From positions 19,112,203-19,176,202 of the forward strand of contig OZ007576.1 of assembly GCA_963931925.1 (NCBI GenBank): a DNA stretch of 64,000 nt, written 5' to 3'. A program made the position numbers and the translations under genes. How positions within the stretch are numbered: position 1 is the stretch's first letter; each line of letters starts with the position of its first letter. Positions 46,969 to 57,689 of the stretch are shown piece by piece. Origin of the DNA: Onchidella celtica (lineage: Eukaryota > Mollusca > Gastropoda > Systellommatophora > Onchidiidae). The notes beneath the pieces are model-generated. The model was not told where the DNA came from. It did not search any database and saw only the letters and a list, made by a program, of their open reading frames with translations.

Positions 46969-48381
46969 CAATAGGTAAAATAAGTAAATGAACAGATCAG
47001 TATATTATGATTAAGCAGATAAATAAATACATAAATAGATAAGCCATTCTATCTCTTGTCTAGCTTTCTGAGTATGGGACCTACATGAAGTCTTATGTAT
47101 GCCAAAACTGTTAACTGGACTCGACGTCATCGGCCTTTCTTGAACCCTAACTTGGGGCTTTTCTTTGATTTATTTACAGTTATTTATTTACACTTCACTC
47201 ATTCATTATTTTACAACCAATTCAATTAAACTCATCTTGTTAAAAAAAAAAATAGTGGCGGGAGTAATTCATTGTGGTGTAACTTGGCCCTTTGTGTCCT
47301 CGACGCTGCAGCCTAAATGATAGTTCCAAAAATTATAACATTAATTTTCCTAAGTGTCAACTAAAATCGAGCCTAATTGCTTTTGCGTAGACCGATTGTG
47401 TTGATTCAAGTTTCAGGTATTTTTGAATAAAAAAATTGTAAAAATGTAAAATACAGTGATCTTTGTTTTGGCTCCTTGAAATAAGTCCACCGCACCAGAA
47501 ACGATATTAAGGCGCATTCAATTCCAAGCTCGCAAATACCCTACCAGAAATGAGTGCGTAATGCTCTGGTGCGCCTTGAATCTGTAGTAAGACCAGAGAG
47601 TATAGATTTACTCTCTGGTAAGACTGTAGAATATGGGAAGCTTTCTAGACCAAAAGAGAAAGAGACAGAACGGTGGGTTCACAGGTTTATCTCATCTAGT
47701 TAAAAAAAAAAAAAAAACCTCTATTTATTGCAATACAAATTTCTCTTCACACCAGTTGTATAAAGGAGGAAACAGACTTGCAATGAAACAGTAACAACAA
47801 ATTCATTTTTTTTCTTTATATCTCATTCGCAGACATAAAAAGATCTTTTCTGTTTTCAAATATGCTTGCGTGTTTCAATGTAACTACCAAATCTTTTGTA
47901 TTTCCCCAGCGTTACCGCTTGCGGCCAGCAGTTCGTTATGCTGGACCTCGTTTGGTATTAATTTCCTCACATTCATGTTTTGTTTGTAACGTCTCCCTTG
48001 ACAGTTTGTCCACACCCGCAGGGCTCTGCAAATACAACGTGTTTTGTTTTTTTTGCCTACTTTCTTCCGAAATAGTAGTTTGTAGTGTGGCAAACTAAGG
48101 TAAGTGACTTAAGTAATCAGAGACAATACAGTTAAAAAAATGCCATCCTCTCAGTTACGCCGTTTTTCTTTTTGGACGGCAGTATTGTTTCCAGAGCATA
48201 TTGCTGTCTATGAGCTGTCCAAAATGATAAATGTGCAATCAGCGAATGCAGTTGTTGGAACATAGTTTGTATGTCTCACTTTAGACAAAGGAAGGGCGTT
48301 TTGGGGGGTGGGGGGGTGGGGGGGCAAGGTTCTGTTTTGGCTGACACCGTTGTTAGACCTTCTGGAGTAACTTTTTTAAAA
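46969..48381. other. Intronic DNA with a small perfect hairpin
   Basis: A 10-bp perfect stem at 47592-47601 and 47610-47619 (ACCAGAGAGT/ACTCTCTGGT, 8-base loop). No gene seen. Confidence 0.45.
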
Positions 48382-48682
48382 GGCTGTTGTTACTTGCACG
48401 TACGTACCCCAAGCGTTTTGCGCTAGGGGCACGTACGTATACGCACCTGTCCCTGACCACGTCCTTATCCTCAACCCTAAATCTTACCGAATCCCTAACC
48501 CTGCCCCCTGCCCTTTCAACCAAGAAATAGGAGGAAAACAAAAAGAAAATATAAAAGAATAATTAATTAAGGCTGTTGTTAGGAGTAGCTGGGGAGGAGC
48601 AAGCTCTGGAGTCACAAAAGGGTTTAAAATACGTAACCCCTACCGCAAAAAAAACATGGGGGACATACGTACTTGTAACAAC
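48382..48682 (-). mobile_element. Family A MITE, copy 6 (most complete)
   Basis: Starts GGCTGTTGTTACTTGCACG, TACGTACCCCAAGCGTTTTG, CGCTAGGGGCACGTACGTAT; ends TACGTAACCCCTACCGCAAA and CATGGGGGACATACGTACTTGTAACAAC (quoted in parts). The terminal inverted repeat is about 50 bp. Interior landmarks are AATCCCTAACCCTGCCCCC, AGGAGGAAAACAAAAAG and AATTAATTAAGGCTGTTG. Confidence 0.85.
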
Positions 48683-49614
48683 ATTCTTTTAGAAAGGTAT
48701 CTCCGAGCATTTTATATCTCAGGAACTCTCCGAGTCTGAATCTGGCTCTGAGACCGCGTACAATGTGTGTTTTTGGTTTAGGAGTGCTGGCAGTGTATGT
48801 GTGTGGCTCAAAATGTAACTTTCCAAACTCACGTTCCAAACAGTAGATCGCGTTTTCCACTCCCCCTCCCTCCCCCGGCTTTCATCAGCCGCCATGCCAA
48901 CACCTTTACAATGTATTGGCTGTCCAGGTTAATGAATCTTCGCCGTCGTGACCCCCTCATAATTTCCCAGCAACGGCATATTCCAGACCAGTTATGAAGG
49001 CAGGTTGAATAGATCCAGCCCTCCCCCTGCCCTTGGCATAGCCTATCCATTATCATGCCACTTTCCACTGTTATTAATAAACCCGCGCGTGCAGGAACTC
49101 CAAACAAGTGCTCGAGGGATCCCAAAACAGGACTCCCAGGGGTTCAATTCTCCACCAGGGGGCTCAGAGATCGCTAATGACGTGACGCAACCGCCGCGTG
49201 AGTTCCGCGCCTGCGCAGCTCATTACCCGGATCCGGAAGCGGTGTCAAGTGACGTCATGGGGCTCCCCTCACAGTCACGATGAGGCCCCTTGCGGATTGG
49301 GTGCGGGTTATGGTCTTGTCGATGTTTCCGATAATGACGCGGGTGGCGACGGTGATGATGTGCGTGGTAATAGCGGTGATGATGGTGTTGGTGGTGTCAG
49401 TGTCGAGCAAGACATCATTTATTGCCGCGGACAACCTCTTCATCTATTTCACAGCAATACTTAAAGGTTTATGGTCTCACATCAATACCACGTTATATGG
49501 CTCATCACAAGTACATTAAAACATTGCTCTTTCTTACTGCAGCAACAACGGGATCTGCTATCTTCTGCCGCTCTTTGTTCAACTTTCCAAGTGCAATCTA
49601 TATGAGTAAGAACG
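48683..49614. other. Intronic DNA, locally GC-rich
   Basis: 49080-49300 is richer in CpG than its surroundings and could be regulatory. The frames at 49005-49465 show no recognised domain. Confidence 0.4.
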
Positions 49615-49911
49615 CTGTTAATTGTAAGTACTGTCTCCAAGTTTCTTAGACTACGGGTACGTATTTGGAAGCCTTTAGTGACTCGAGAGCTAGAGAAGTC
49701 CCCCCCCCCCCCCCCACGAAATGCTCCTAACAACAGCCTTAATTAATTATTCTTTCAGATTTTCTTTTTGTTTTCCTCCTTTTTTTTTTTGGTTGAAAGG
49801 GTAAGGGGCAGGGTTAGAGTTGAGGATAGGACGGGTTTACGGATAGGTACGTATACGTACGCGCACCTAGCGCAAAACACTTGGGGACCGTACGAACAAG
49901 TAACAACAGCC
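49615..49911 (+). mobile_element. Family A MITE, copy 7
   Basis: GCTGTTAATTGTAAGTACTG at the left; AGAGCTAGAGAAGTCC, a C-run, CTCCTAACAACAGCC, TTAATTAATTATTCTTTCAG in the middle; CTTGGGGACCGTACGAACAAG and TAACAAC at the right. Confidence 0.8.
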
Positions 49912-50910
49912 TATGAGTAAAAGTGAACGTTTATAACATTGCCATACGCCTTTCTCTACATATACACCTCTATCAATGAAAAAAAAAATGCACAACCTTC
50001 AATTTTTAATAATGATGATTATCTTCGGGGCGACCTCTCAGGAAATTCCTCAAAGTCTAGGAGCGCACATGCGACATGCTGTCGTGTTAGCTTCAGGTTC
50101 CCATTGTGTCAGTGATGTGTCCGTATCTCGCATGCGTGAGCATCTCCATTCATTCGCCATTTTTTTTTTTGAAATGCGAGGCGACTGCAACATAACAAAC
50201 TACGGTATCTGTGCAACACAGTCGCGCTCAGCTCACGGGTTGTGGTGAAGACCTATGCAAAGAGCAAAAGCTGCCCAACTGAGTAAATAGAGTGGGGTCT
50301 TTTAGACCCCAGTTTTCTCCTAAAAGCTACTTGATCGCGATTGCTATCACCTCATTTCATAATCCAGACATGTTTAGCTTTCTAAAAATCCATGTGGCAG
50401 TTGGCTCCAGTGAGTGGACATTTTTTGCCCCTTTTGCTCCACCCGGCTGATACACTAAAGTATTAGAAATCGTAGGAGGTTCGTTTTAATTTTACACCAA
50501 ATTTTGACTTATTGTGTCTGCAGTGGGTTGAAGTAAAAGTCATTTTTTTTTCTTTAATCAAAATCATAAAGTATAAATTATTACGTGTTCACTCAACAAG
50601 ATGCACGATACCTTTGTTGCATAAACTTTCACCGCCGCGCGCGGAGGTGTTGTTTTTTCTACTTTTATTTCGTTGAATTGAAAGGACAAGTTAGTCATTT
50701 GAAGGGATGGTTGGTATGTTGGATTGTTGGGTAACTGGTTGGGTGTCTCTTTGTTTGATTACTTGCTTATTTTATGCTGACTTGCTTGTGTAATGAAACT
50801 TTTCTTTGACCGAAGCATCTGTAGGGTTGACGTTTTGTGAAGTAACAACACTGTCTTGGTGAGGTAACAAATTCTTCTGGGCTGCCACGTTTTTGTTCTC
50901 TGACATGAAA
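49912..50910. other. Intronic DNA without recognised features
   Basis: No gene or recurrent repeat seen. Confidence 0.45.
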
Positions 50911-51353
50911 TAACGACAATTTCTTGTGTATTTACAGCTTGTGTTTATTGGCAAGAAAGGACAATTTCTTATGTATTTATACCTTGTGTTATTGGCAAGC
51001 AACGACAATTTCTTGTGTATTTACAGCATATTCTATTGGCAAGCAACGACAATTTCTTGTGTATTTATAGCATGTTTTATTGGCAAGTAACGACAATTTC
51101 TTGTGTATTTATAGCATGTTTTATTAGCAAGTAACGACAATTCCTTGTGTATTTATAGCATGTTTTATTAGCAAGTAACGACCATTTCTTTTGTATTTAT
51201 AGCATGTTTTATTGGAAAGTAACGACAATTTCTTGTGTATTTATAGCATGTTTTATTGGCAAGTAACGACAATTTCTTGTGTATTTATAGCATGTTTTAT
51301 TGGCAATTAACCATGATTTCTTGTGTGTTTACAGCTTGTGTTATTGGCTCGGG
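50911..51353 (+). repeat. 44-bp minisatellite containing the exon 2 splice acceptor (10 copies)
   Basis: Copies of TAACGACAATTTCTTGTGTA + TTTAYAGCWTGTTTTATTGG + CAAG follow one another. The GACAATTTC landmark recurs at 50915, 50960, 51004, 51048, 51092, 51136, 51180, 51224 and 51268, so the unit is 44 bases (the first is 45). The tenth unit (from about 51312) diverges slightly, contains the real acceptor TTTACAG (to 51334) and continues into the exon. Nine of the ten units keep an AG at the acceptor position (TACAG or TATAG); the second reads TATAC. Every unit also carries 14-16 bases equivalent to the start of the exon. Confidence 0.93.
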
Positions 51354-51698
51354 GTCCACCATGGGGCGGATCTTCGATTCCTTGCGCTTCGATCACCCAC
51401 CTGAGCATTCAGGTACGCCTCACCTCCCAACTGGCCGACCCTCTCCGGGCGCCGACGATGTACGCCATGATTCTGATGGCTCGTCCGCTACATGCACAGA
51501 CTTATCCAACACGGACGGTCAAGGCGGATCTAAAGATGGGACGAAAGGGGGTACCGAAGACGGACCTGGCAAACCTGAGGTCCCCAGCAAACCCCTGCAT
51601 GTTAAACTTCTGAACGTGAGCGCACAGCTGGAGATGAAACAATTATGGGATGAGTTCGATAATCTTGGTACGGAGATGATTGTCACTAAACTAGGAAG
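51335..51698 (+). CDS. Tbx1: T-box transcription factor TBX1/10-like, exon 2 (start of T-box)
   Basis: The exon opens after TTTACAG at 51334 in phase 1 and ends in AG before GTAAGC at 51699 in phase 2. It encodes [20 protein letters not shown], a hydrophilic Ser/Gly/Asp/Thr/Pro-rich linker of about 60 residues, then the amino end of the T-box: [14 protein letters not shown] followed by [13 protein letters not shown]. This resembles the TBX1 start ([22 protein letters not shown] as I recall it) more than TBX20, TBX2/3 or TBX15/18. The phase-2 break after the GR pair is where I recall a conserved T-box intron. Leu replaces the usual small residue before GR. The remaining ~150 T-box residues are not seen up to 64000. 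An ATG at 51361 has a near-ideal initiation context (CCACCATGG), so the exon may also start an alternative transcript. Confidence 0.85.
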
Positions 51699-51918
51699 GT
51701 AAGCACTGCTGGATGCTGTGGTCAGTGGCGGATCTTCTATGAAACTAATGATTCCGAAGGGGCCTCCATAACAGTTCAAGCTTCAGGGTCCCAAAAATTT
51801 AGGTCCGCCACTGGCTGTGGTTGTAATGGAAAAGTGTGTTTTGTCAGGTTTTTAATATGCCGTCTCATTGTCATGTCATACGCAATATTATGGCGTCACT
51901 ATTCTGTGTTATTATAAT
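51699..51918 (+). other. Start of intron 2 of the T-box gene
   Basis: GTAAGC donor at 51699. No matching next T-box exon (encoding RMFPxF and following) is found by eye up to 64000, so the intron probably exceeds 12 kb. Confidence 0.6.
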
Positions 51919-52205
51919 TACTGACTGGCTCGCTGACACGGAGAATACACAGATGTGATTCTTTAAGATCACCAGTATGTAAACTGAGGGGCACAAAGAA
52001 ATTTCCTGTCATACTTTTTAATTCTACGCGAAGAAAATGTGTCTTTCTTCTTTCTGGGTCAAAATGTCGGAACACTTTCTTTCTGTTCAACTCAGTTGTG
52101 GCTCAAAATCACGACGCTGTTAAAAATATAGACCCTTTAAAATAGGCCCACCTGCGCCGTTATGTTTTTCTATGTGTAATATAATTGTTTTGTAGAATTT
52201 AACCC
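51919..52205 (-). mobile_element. Family G repeat, copy 4 (partial)
   Basis: TGGCTCGCTGACACGGAGAA, AAATTTCCTGTCATACTTTTT and TTCAACTCAGTTGTGGCTC match family G in reverse orientation, ending in TTTTGTAGAATTTAA. The outer end with the GGCCTTACTTCC segment is absent. Confidence 0.72.
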
Positions 52206-52470
52206 TCTAGATCCCTAGTGTGGACAGAAGATAACATTTGTAAAATGTCTGAAACACATTGTAACTGCGATTTTGGTACCATATGTTTTCTTAATGTCTA
52301 TATAAATCTGTAGAAATGCGGAAAAGTTTGGGCTGAAAGGCAATATCGCATCTTGAAATTCAGACATATTTCTGTTTGTCAGAGCACTGTTCCATTTGTG
52401 GCACATTGAGCTCAATAAGGTTAAGTTTTACATACCCGTTACAGAATGGGACATTACATAAAACAATAGA

Positions 52471-52590
52471 ATCATATTATAAAGGAAGTAAGGCCTCCAG
52501 TGTAATCATGAAAGGCTTTTTAACCGCTGAGCCTTAACCTTAAATTCTCTTTCACAGAGCGTGTAGAAGCACGTACATGGTACACACATC
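52471..52590 (+). mobile_element. Family G repeat, copy 5 (left end only)
   Basis: ATTATAAAGGAAGTAAGGCC, TCATGAAAGGCTTTTTAACC and GCTGAGCCTTAA, then the match fades. Inverted relative to copy 4. Confidence 0.7.
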
Positions 52591-55500
52591 TTAAGCATGA
52601 TTACGTAAACTCTATCTCACAACTCAATAAACTCAATAAGAGTCGTACATACAGTGACATTGTAAGGAACCTTAGAGAAATATGACAGACATCTAGATAA
52701 AGTGTCTTGCTGAGGCGAATTGCGGAGGGCAAAAACGACCTTCTGTTTCTTTCTCTGGTGGCTTTTAATTATAAGCAGAATTTAAACATTAATTTTTTTC
52801 CTGCAATCAAGAGTAGCAATTGACCAAAGCTCTGAAACACTTTTATGTGAAATGAGGAAATGTTTGGTGTATCAGTACGTGAGGATGACAGTCCGTACTG
52901 TTCATCAGGCAAGTGGATTGCCCGGGACTCGGTCAAAATACGGCAAAAAGAGCGCTGTGCTAGATATAACTTTTTCTTTTTTTACCATATTTTGACTTTG
53001 CTTTAAGCCATCTGCGATCCCACAGTTTTTCTATGGTTTTTATAATACCCGAAACTCAGGATACCGGTGTACTGAGTCGCAGGTATTGCCTTGTTCCAGC
53101 AATTTCCTTGTAGGAAGGAAGCGCAGAATTCCGAGACTCAGTATTACCGCTGTGAGCCAAATTGCGAAGGCTGATGTAGATAAAATACTATTTCCAAGTC
53201 ATCCAAACTTTCCGCTGCCTTCGTCACCGGCCACTTGACTGTTTACAAAATGCTTGATGTAACAGTCACACATGAGACATACTGAGATCATCTTAAGGCC
53301 CGAAGAGACAGTTAGTAGCAGATGCTGTCTTGTTTCTTTTTTCTTTTCTTTGTCTTTATCAAAAAACACTTTTTTACTTTCACATTGACTCATTTACCTG
53401 TCGAAGCATTTTGAATTGTCGTGAATCGCTCAAAAATCCTCCTGTCTTTGAGCTCCTAGACGCCATACTTTTTCTGAATAGTCAAAAAACGGCATACTAT
53501 GTTGTAGAATAATCTGGAAAAAAACTGGATTAATATTAATATATTATAATAGACATCGAAAAGCCTTCCTATTTCCTGTTGAAACTTGGAGAATTGGTTC
53601 TCAAAACATAATAAAACAAGACAGACCTAATTCACTGAGCTTCTGTAGGACACTTGTGAACACGTGAGATTTCAAGGAAAACTACTTTAGTAGATAACTC
53701 ATGATATGAGAGGTATTTCCCAGTTAATGTCTCTGTCTGTCTCTGTCCGCACCGAAGTCTGCATTTCTCGCTCATAACTGTGACAGAGCATGTACTGCAT
53801 TTAGCTTACATCTTTCGTTACACCATGACAAATGGATTATTATTATTATTACTCTGAGCCACGTTACGATTTAGTGGGCCCCTGGGCTACAGATACTGTG
53901 AGCCCCCCAGTAATAATTAATACACGCACCAATTTCGGATTCTTGAAGTCAGTTTATTCAACGTCTACAACATAATGTCATGTAAATTATTATATATGAT
54001 ACCCGCCAACATTTTCAATGTAAATAATACTATTCGTGTTAAGGAGAATGTCCTGCAATAAAAATTAAAATAAGGTTTTGATGTTTATAACTTCACCTAA
54101 TCTCTGGAGGCCCTCAGCTGGCGGAGGCCGCTCGGCTGCAGCCCATAAAGCCCATACCTTAATACCGCACTATACTACTATTACTGTGTTTAAATACATG
54201 TCCAACATATAAAATATATTTCCAATGTACTGTTTGCCAAGATGAAACAATTGATGAACGGACGCGTAATTAGTATTTCATGTCAATACATAATACTGTA
54301 TTTATCTCTTTACAAACGTTCACATGCAACATACCAACATAAATATTCACTTGAATTTTATTGTCAGCATTTTAAAACCACGTACCTCAGAGTCTTGTTC
54401 AATAATATTTTAAAAATTAGCTATTATGCTGTCGATGGATGACCCACAGAAGCCTTCATGGGGAATACTTTTTGTACCGCTCAGAGTAGCCGATAAACTG
54501 TAATTTTGCAGGTAAAGTTGTCTGCAGAATATTCAAAATTAGCAGGAGCAAAATGGTATGGCTTATGACGTCAGGCAAGACATTTTCCAGCTTGCATACA
54601 TTCCGGCGACAACACGAATTAATGAAGGTACAAATTACGCCCAAATTGCGCGACTAATTCACGGAAGCACTCGCGATGTTTATCCATTACCCTCATTTCC
54701 TTACCCTTCTCATTAATCTTCTTCTCCGTTTCCCTCTCCTTTTTTCAATGTATTTGTATTTTACGGGCGTCCTGTTCCCTCTGACTCTGTTTACGCATAC
54801 AGCATTGGGCCGTTCCTCACCGCTCGTTCCAACAATCCGAGACCTCACTTCTAAACATTGGTCTGGGTTTGTAAGTGCTGAACTGCTCACGAACATGTGG
54901 TAGGAAAAAGTTTAATGCCTGTAGTAAATTGCTCAAGAGGTGAGCACGCTGGATGGAGCAGCAGGGAATTTCCAGACTGCGGCTCTGAGTTGTTCTTCAT
55001 CTTGTGTGTTGATAGAATGTTTCTCAACATTTGAAATTGTGTGGTGTAACGCTGGGATCGAGAGCGGGTGGTTTTTTCCTGGTTCGTTTTTAACCTTTTA
55101 CCTAGCTAAGTGAGAACGTGCAGACAGAAGCTCTGCAAACACACGCCTGGACTGGAGACAAAGGGAGTTGTATTTAAGAAAAAAAAAATTGGAAAGCATG
55201 AACGAGATAGGAGGTAGAAGAAGGAGAAGAAGAAGAAGAAACAGGAGTATGAGATCACCCGATTGACGGACGCCAGAAAAATAAATTCACAACACAAGAA
55301 AGAAGTCTTGCCCTTTCTGGTACCCTTTTTTTACACTGCGACACTCACAAAGACAGAGACGATCTACACAAACCCCCCCCCCCACTAACACACACATACA
55401 CCCTTTATTTTTGTACAGGCACATAATTATCGAGATAATTAAGAGCAGGCTAACCCGCATCTTGTCGTTACTGAAGGAGGCCGAAATCTACATGCTGATT

Positions 55501-55837
55501 TAACAGATTTTTATCATAATGCAAAATTCATACAGAGAAACTTTACAGTAAAGGCCTTTTCCCCGTTAGAATTTTAACTTCACTTTTATTTGATTTTATT
55601 TATAGCAATCTGAAAGCTGAAAACTAACCCAAAACAGAATAACGAAAAAAAAAAAAAACCGTGAAAGGGGCAAAGTGGCCGTTATCGTGTCGACGTGCCG
55701 TTAAACTTAAATTCAAACTCAACAGCACAGCTGACGGCATGACTGAACATCGAGAAGCCCAGAAAACCCAGAAACATGCGCTTTTTCACTTAAATTATCC
55801 TTTTTAAAAAAATAACCTAGTTTTGGATAGAACAAAT
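52591..55837. other. Intronic or intergenic DNA without supported genes
   Basis: 52980-53045 resembles 38640-38725. A family E core and tail (GTGGCCGTTATCGTGTCGAC, AAATTCAAACTCAAC) lies at 55660-55723. No other gene or recurrent repeat seen. Confidence 0.45.
55660..55723 (+). repeat. Family E tail fragment, copy 5
   Basis: AAAGTGGCCGTTATCGTGTC, GACGTGCCGTTAAAC and TTAAATTCAAACTCAACAG. Confidence 0.5.
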
Positions 55838-56910
55838 AACCAACAAATAATAGTTCGTCCATCAGGTATGATGATGACCTTAACAACACCAGAGGAATAA
55901 AGAACAGAAATTATTGAGAATTTTCAACACATGGACAATAAAGAGAACTAAAGGACACAGAGGACAGAATGGAAAGACTGTTCTTTCATGACTTATGGCT
56001 TCTCATGTGACTGATAAGTCCTATTTTTGCCCTGAAGACCCTTCCGCATAAATGACAAGAGTGCTCCGTTGGTTCAGTACCACTGGGCCTTTTCTTGCGC
56101 CGTTCTCTTTTTTTGATAGCCTGCTGGACTCTGTCAGCTTCCCATGCTTTGCTGCCTCTGGTAAGGGCCGCCCTCTAATTTGCACGATCAAGCGAGAACT
56201 TTTCCCACTCACATCAATGGCAAAGGCCTTCAGTGATTGCTTGAGAGTGTCTTTGTAACGTCTCTTTGGGGCCCCAACATTCCTCGTTCCATTGGAGAGC
56301 TCAGAGAAGATTTGCTTAGGGAGTCTGGAGTCGGGCATTCTGGCAACATGTCCTGCCCAACGTAGCTGAATTTTTTTCAGGTGGCAGAAGATGCTCAATT
56401 CCTTGGCACGATTGAGGACCTCAGTGTCTGGAATTTTATCCTGCCATTTGATCCTTAGGATCTTTCTAAGGCAGGCCAGATGAAAGTGATTTAGTTTTCT
56501 GGCATGCGATTGGTACACTGTCCAGGTTTCAGCCCCATAGAGTAGGGTGGGAAGGACCACAGCATTGTACACTTTCAGCTTAGTGTCTTTGCGAATGCCG
56601 GCAACATCCCACACTCTCTTTCGAAGCCTGCCAAATGCAGAGCTGGCTTTGCTGATTCTTGAGGGAATTTCAGTATCAACACGAGCCGTGGAAGACAGTG
56701 TACTGCCAACATAGGTGAAGTTCTCCGACACCTTCAGAAGACTGTCATGGACTTTGATATTTGGGGTCACAGGATACTTGTCGTCTGGAGTAGGCTGATG
56801 GAGCACTTCCGTCTTCTTTGTGCTTATTGTGAGGCCAAAGTTGTCACAGGCACTAGAGAACTTATCAACACAGTTTTGCATGCTATCCATAGATTAGAAC
56901 CAACAAATAA
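55838..56910 (-). mobile_element. 5'-truncated LINE bounded by a 13-bp target-site duplication
   Basis: AACCAACAAATAA occurs at 55838-55850 and again at 56898-56910, exactly outside the LINE sequence. The inserted part is about 1047 bases and carries the RT carboxy half (see 56021-56890). The 3' end (55851 side) reads CATCATCATACCTGATGGACG on the element strand. Confidence 0.88.
55986..56893 (-). pseudogene. Non-LTR reverse transcriptase carboxy half, frameshifted near a C2H2 finger
   Basis: An open frame of 289 codons (56890 to 56021) begins MDSMQNCVDKFSSACDNFGL and includes STKKTEVLHQP (RT palm/thumb side), FTYVGSTLSS, KLKVYNAVVLPTLLYGAETW, LRKILRIKWQDKIPDTEVL and QLRWAGHVARMPDSRLPKQ, all conserved in a widespread LINE group. 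After about residue 235 (AIDVSG) the frame no longer matches. The neighbouring frame continues with WEKFSLDRAN, a stop codon where Trp is expected, then a C2H2 finger (CHLCGRVF...HMRSH) ending at 55986. One frameshift and one nonsense change therefore disable it. It lacks the RT catalytic domain and endonuclease. Confidence 0.88.
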
Positions 56911-57689
56911 AACTTAAAGAATGAGCAAGGTCAAACAGAAGCAAATGATTATACAATTATACCGAAATGAAACTAATGTCCATATCCAGATTTCTCCCGG
57001 GCAACGCCAGGCACCTCAGCTTCTCATAAATAGATAGGTCGCTTTTACTTTTGTTTAAGCAACTGATTTAAGTTTACGACTTTGCACCCAAAAACGCCTC
57101 AGATTTCTAAACGTACACAATTTCTTCAATTTTTATAATTTAGTTTTAATTGAGCGGACGAGGCCAGGCTTTGTTTTGACTCCGTTAATGATTGCAATTA
57201 TGTCTAACAATCTGAACACTTTGTTCTTCGGTGAAAGGACGCCCAACACCTGCAAGCGCGATGCTCTAGCCTATAAATGAGATAGATTAGAAATGAAAAC
57301 GGCAGTTATGCCCTTGCCCTATCTCTTCCAGACTGATACACTAAAGAAGACAGTTGAGCTGTGCAGTAAAAATGTCGTAACTCCGATAAATGGAGTTTGT
57401 TCAAAGTTTGAAATGTGCTGAAAAGACGCTAGGAAAAAGCTGCAGACACTCTGACTCGTCGGTTTGTTTCGCTGTGTTTTGTTTAATGTTAATCTCAAAT
57501 TTACCCGTTACCAATGTAAACAAAATTACCAAGACAATAGGAGCTGCTGGATCTGGTGAAAGCCACAGAGACAATCTCCCGTATCACTGGCTCCACAGTA
57601 GAGAGCAATTTTTGCTTGTTTGGACGTTTTCCCCCTCTGTTTGGATGTACATGTGTTGTTTTTTTCATTAATGCAACTGTTGTTTTTCT
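56911..57689. other. DNA without recognised features
   Basis: No gene or recurrent repeat seen. Confidence 0.45.

Larger units (their letters stand above)
28292..51334 (+). other. Intron 1 of the T-box gene (~23 kb)
   Basis: Bounded by GTAAGA at 28292 and TTTACAG ending at 51334, phase 1 on both sides. The joined codon is G|CT (Ala). No further convincing coding exon is seen inside. The content is repeats listed separately; intronic enhancers may be present but cannot be named from sequence. Confidence 0.65.

Noticed and set aside
50911..51353. CRISPR-like array (regular 44-bp period)
   Set aside because: Whole units are repeated without unique spacers, in a eukaryotic intron; it is a minisatellite.
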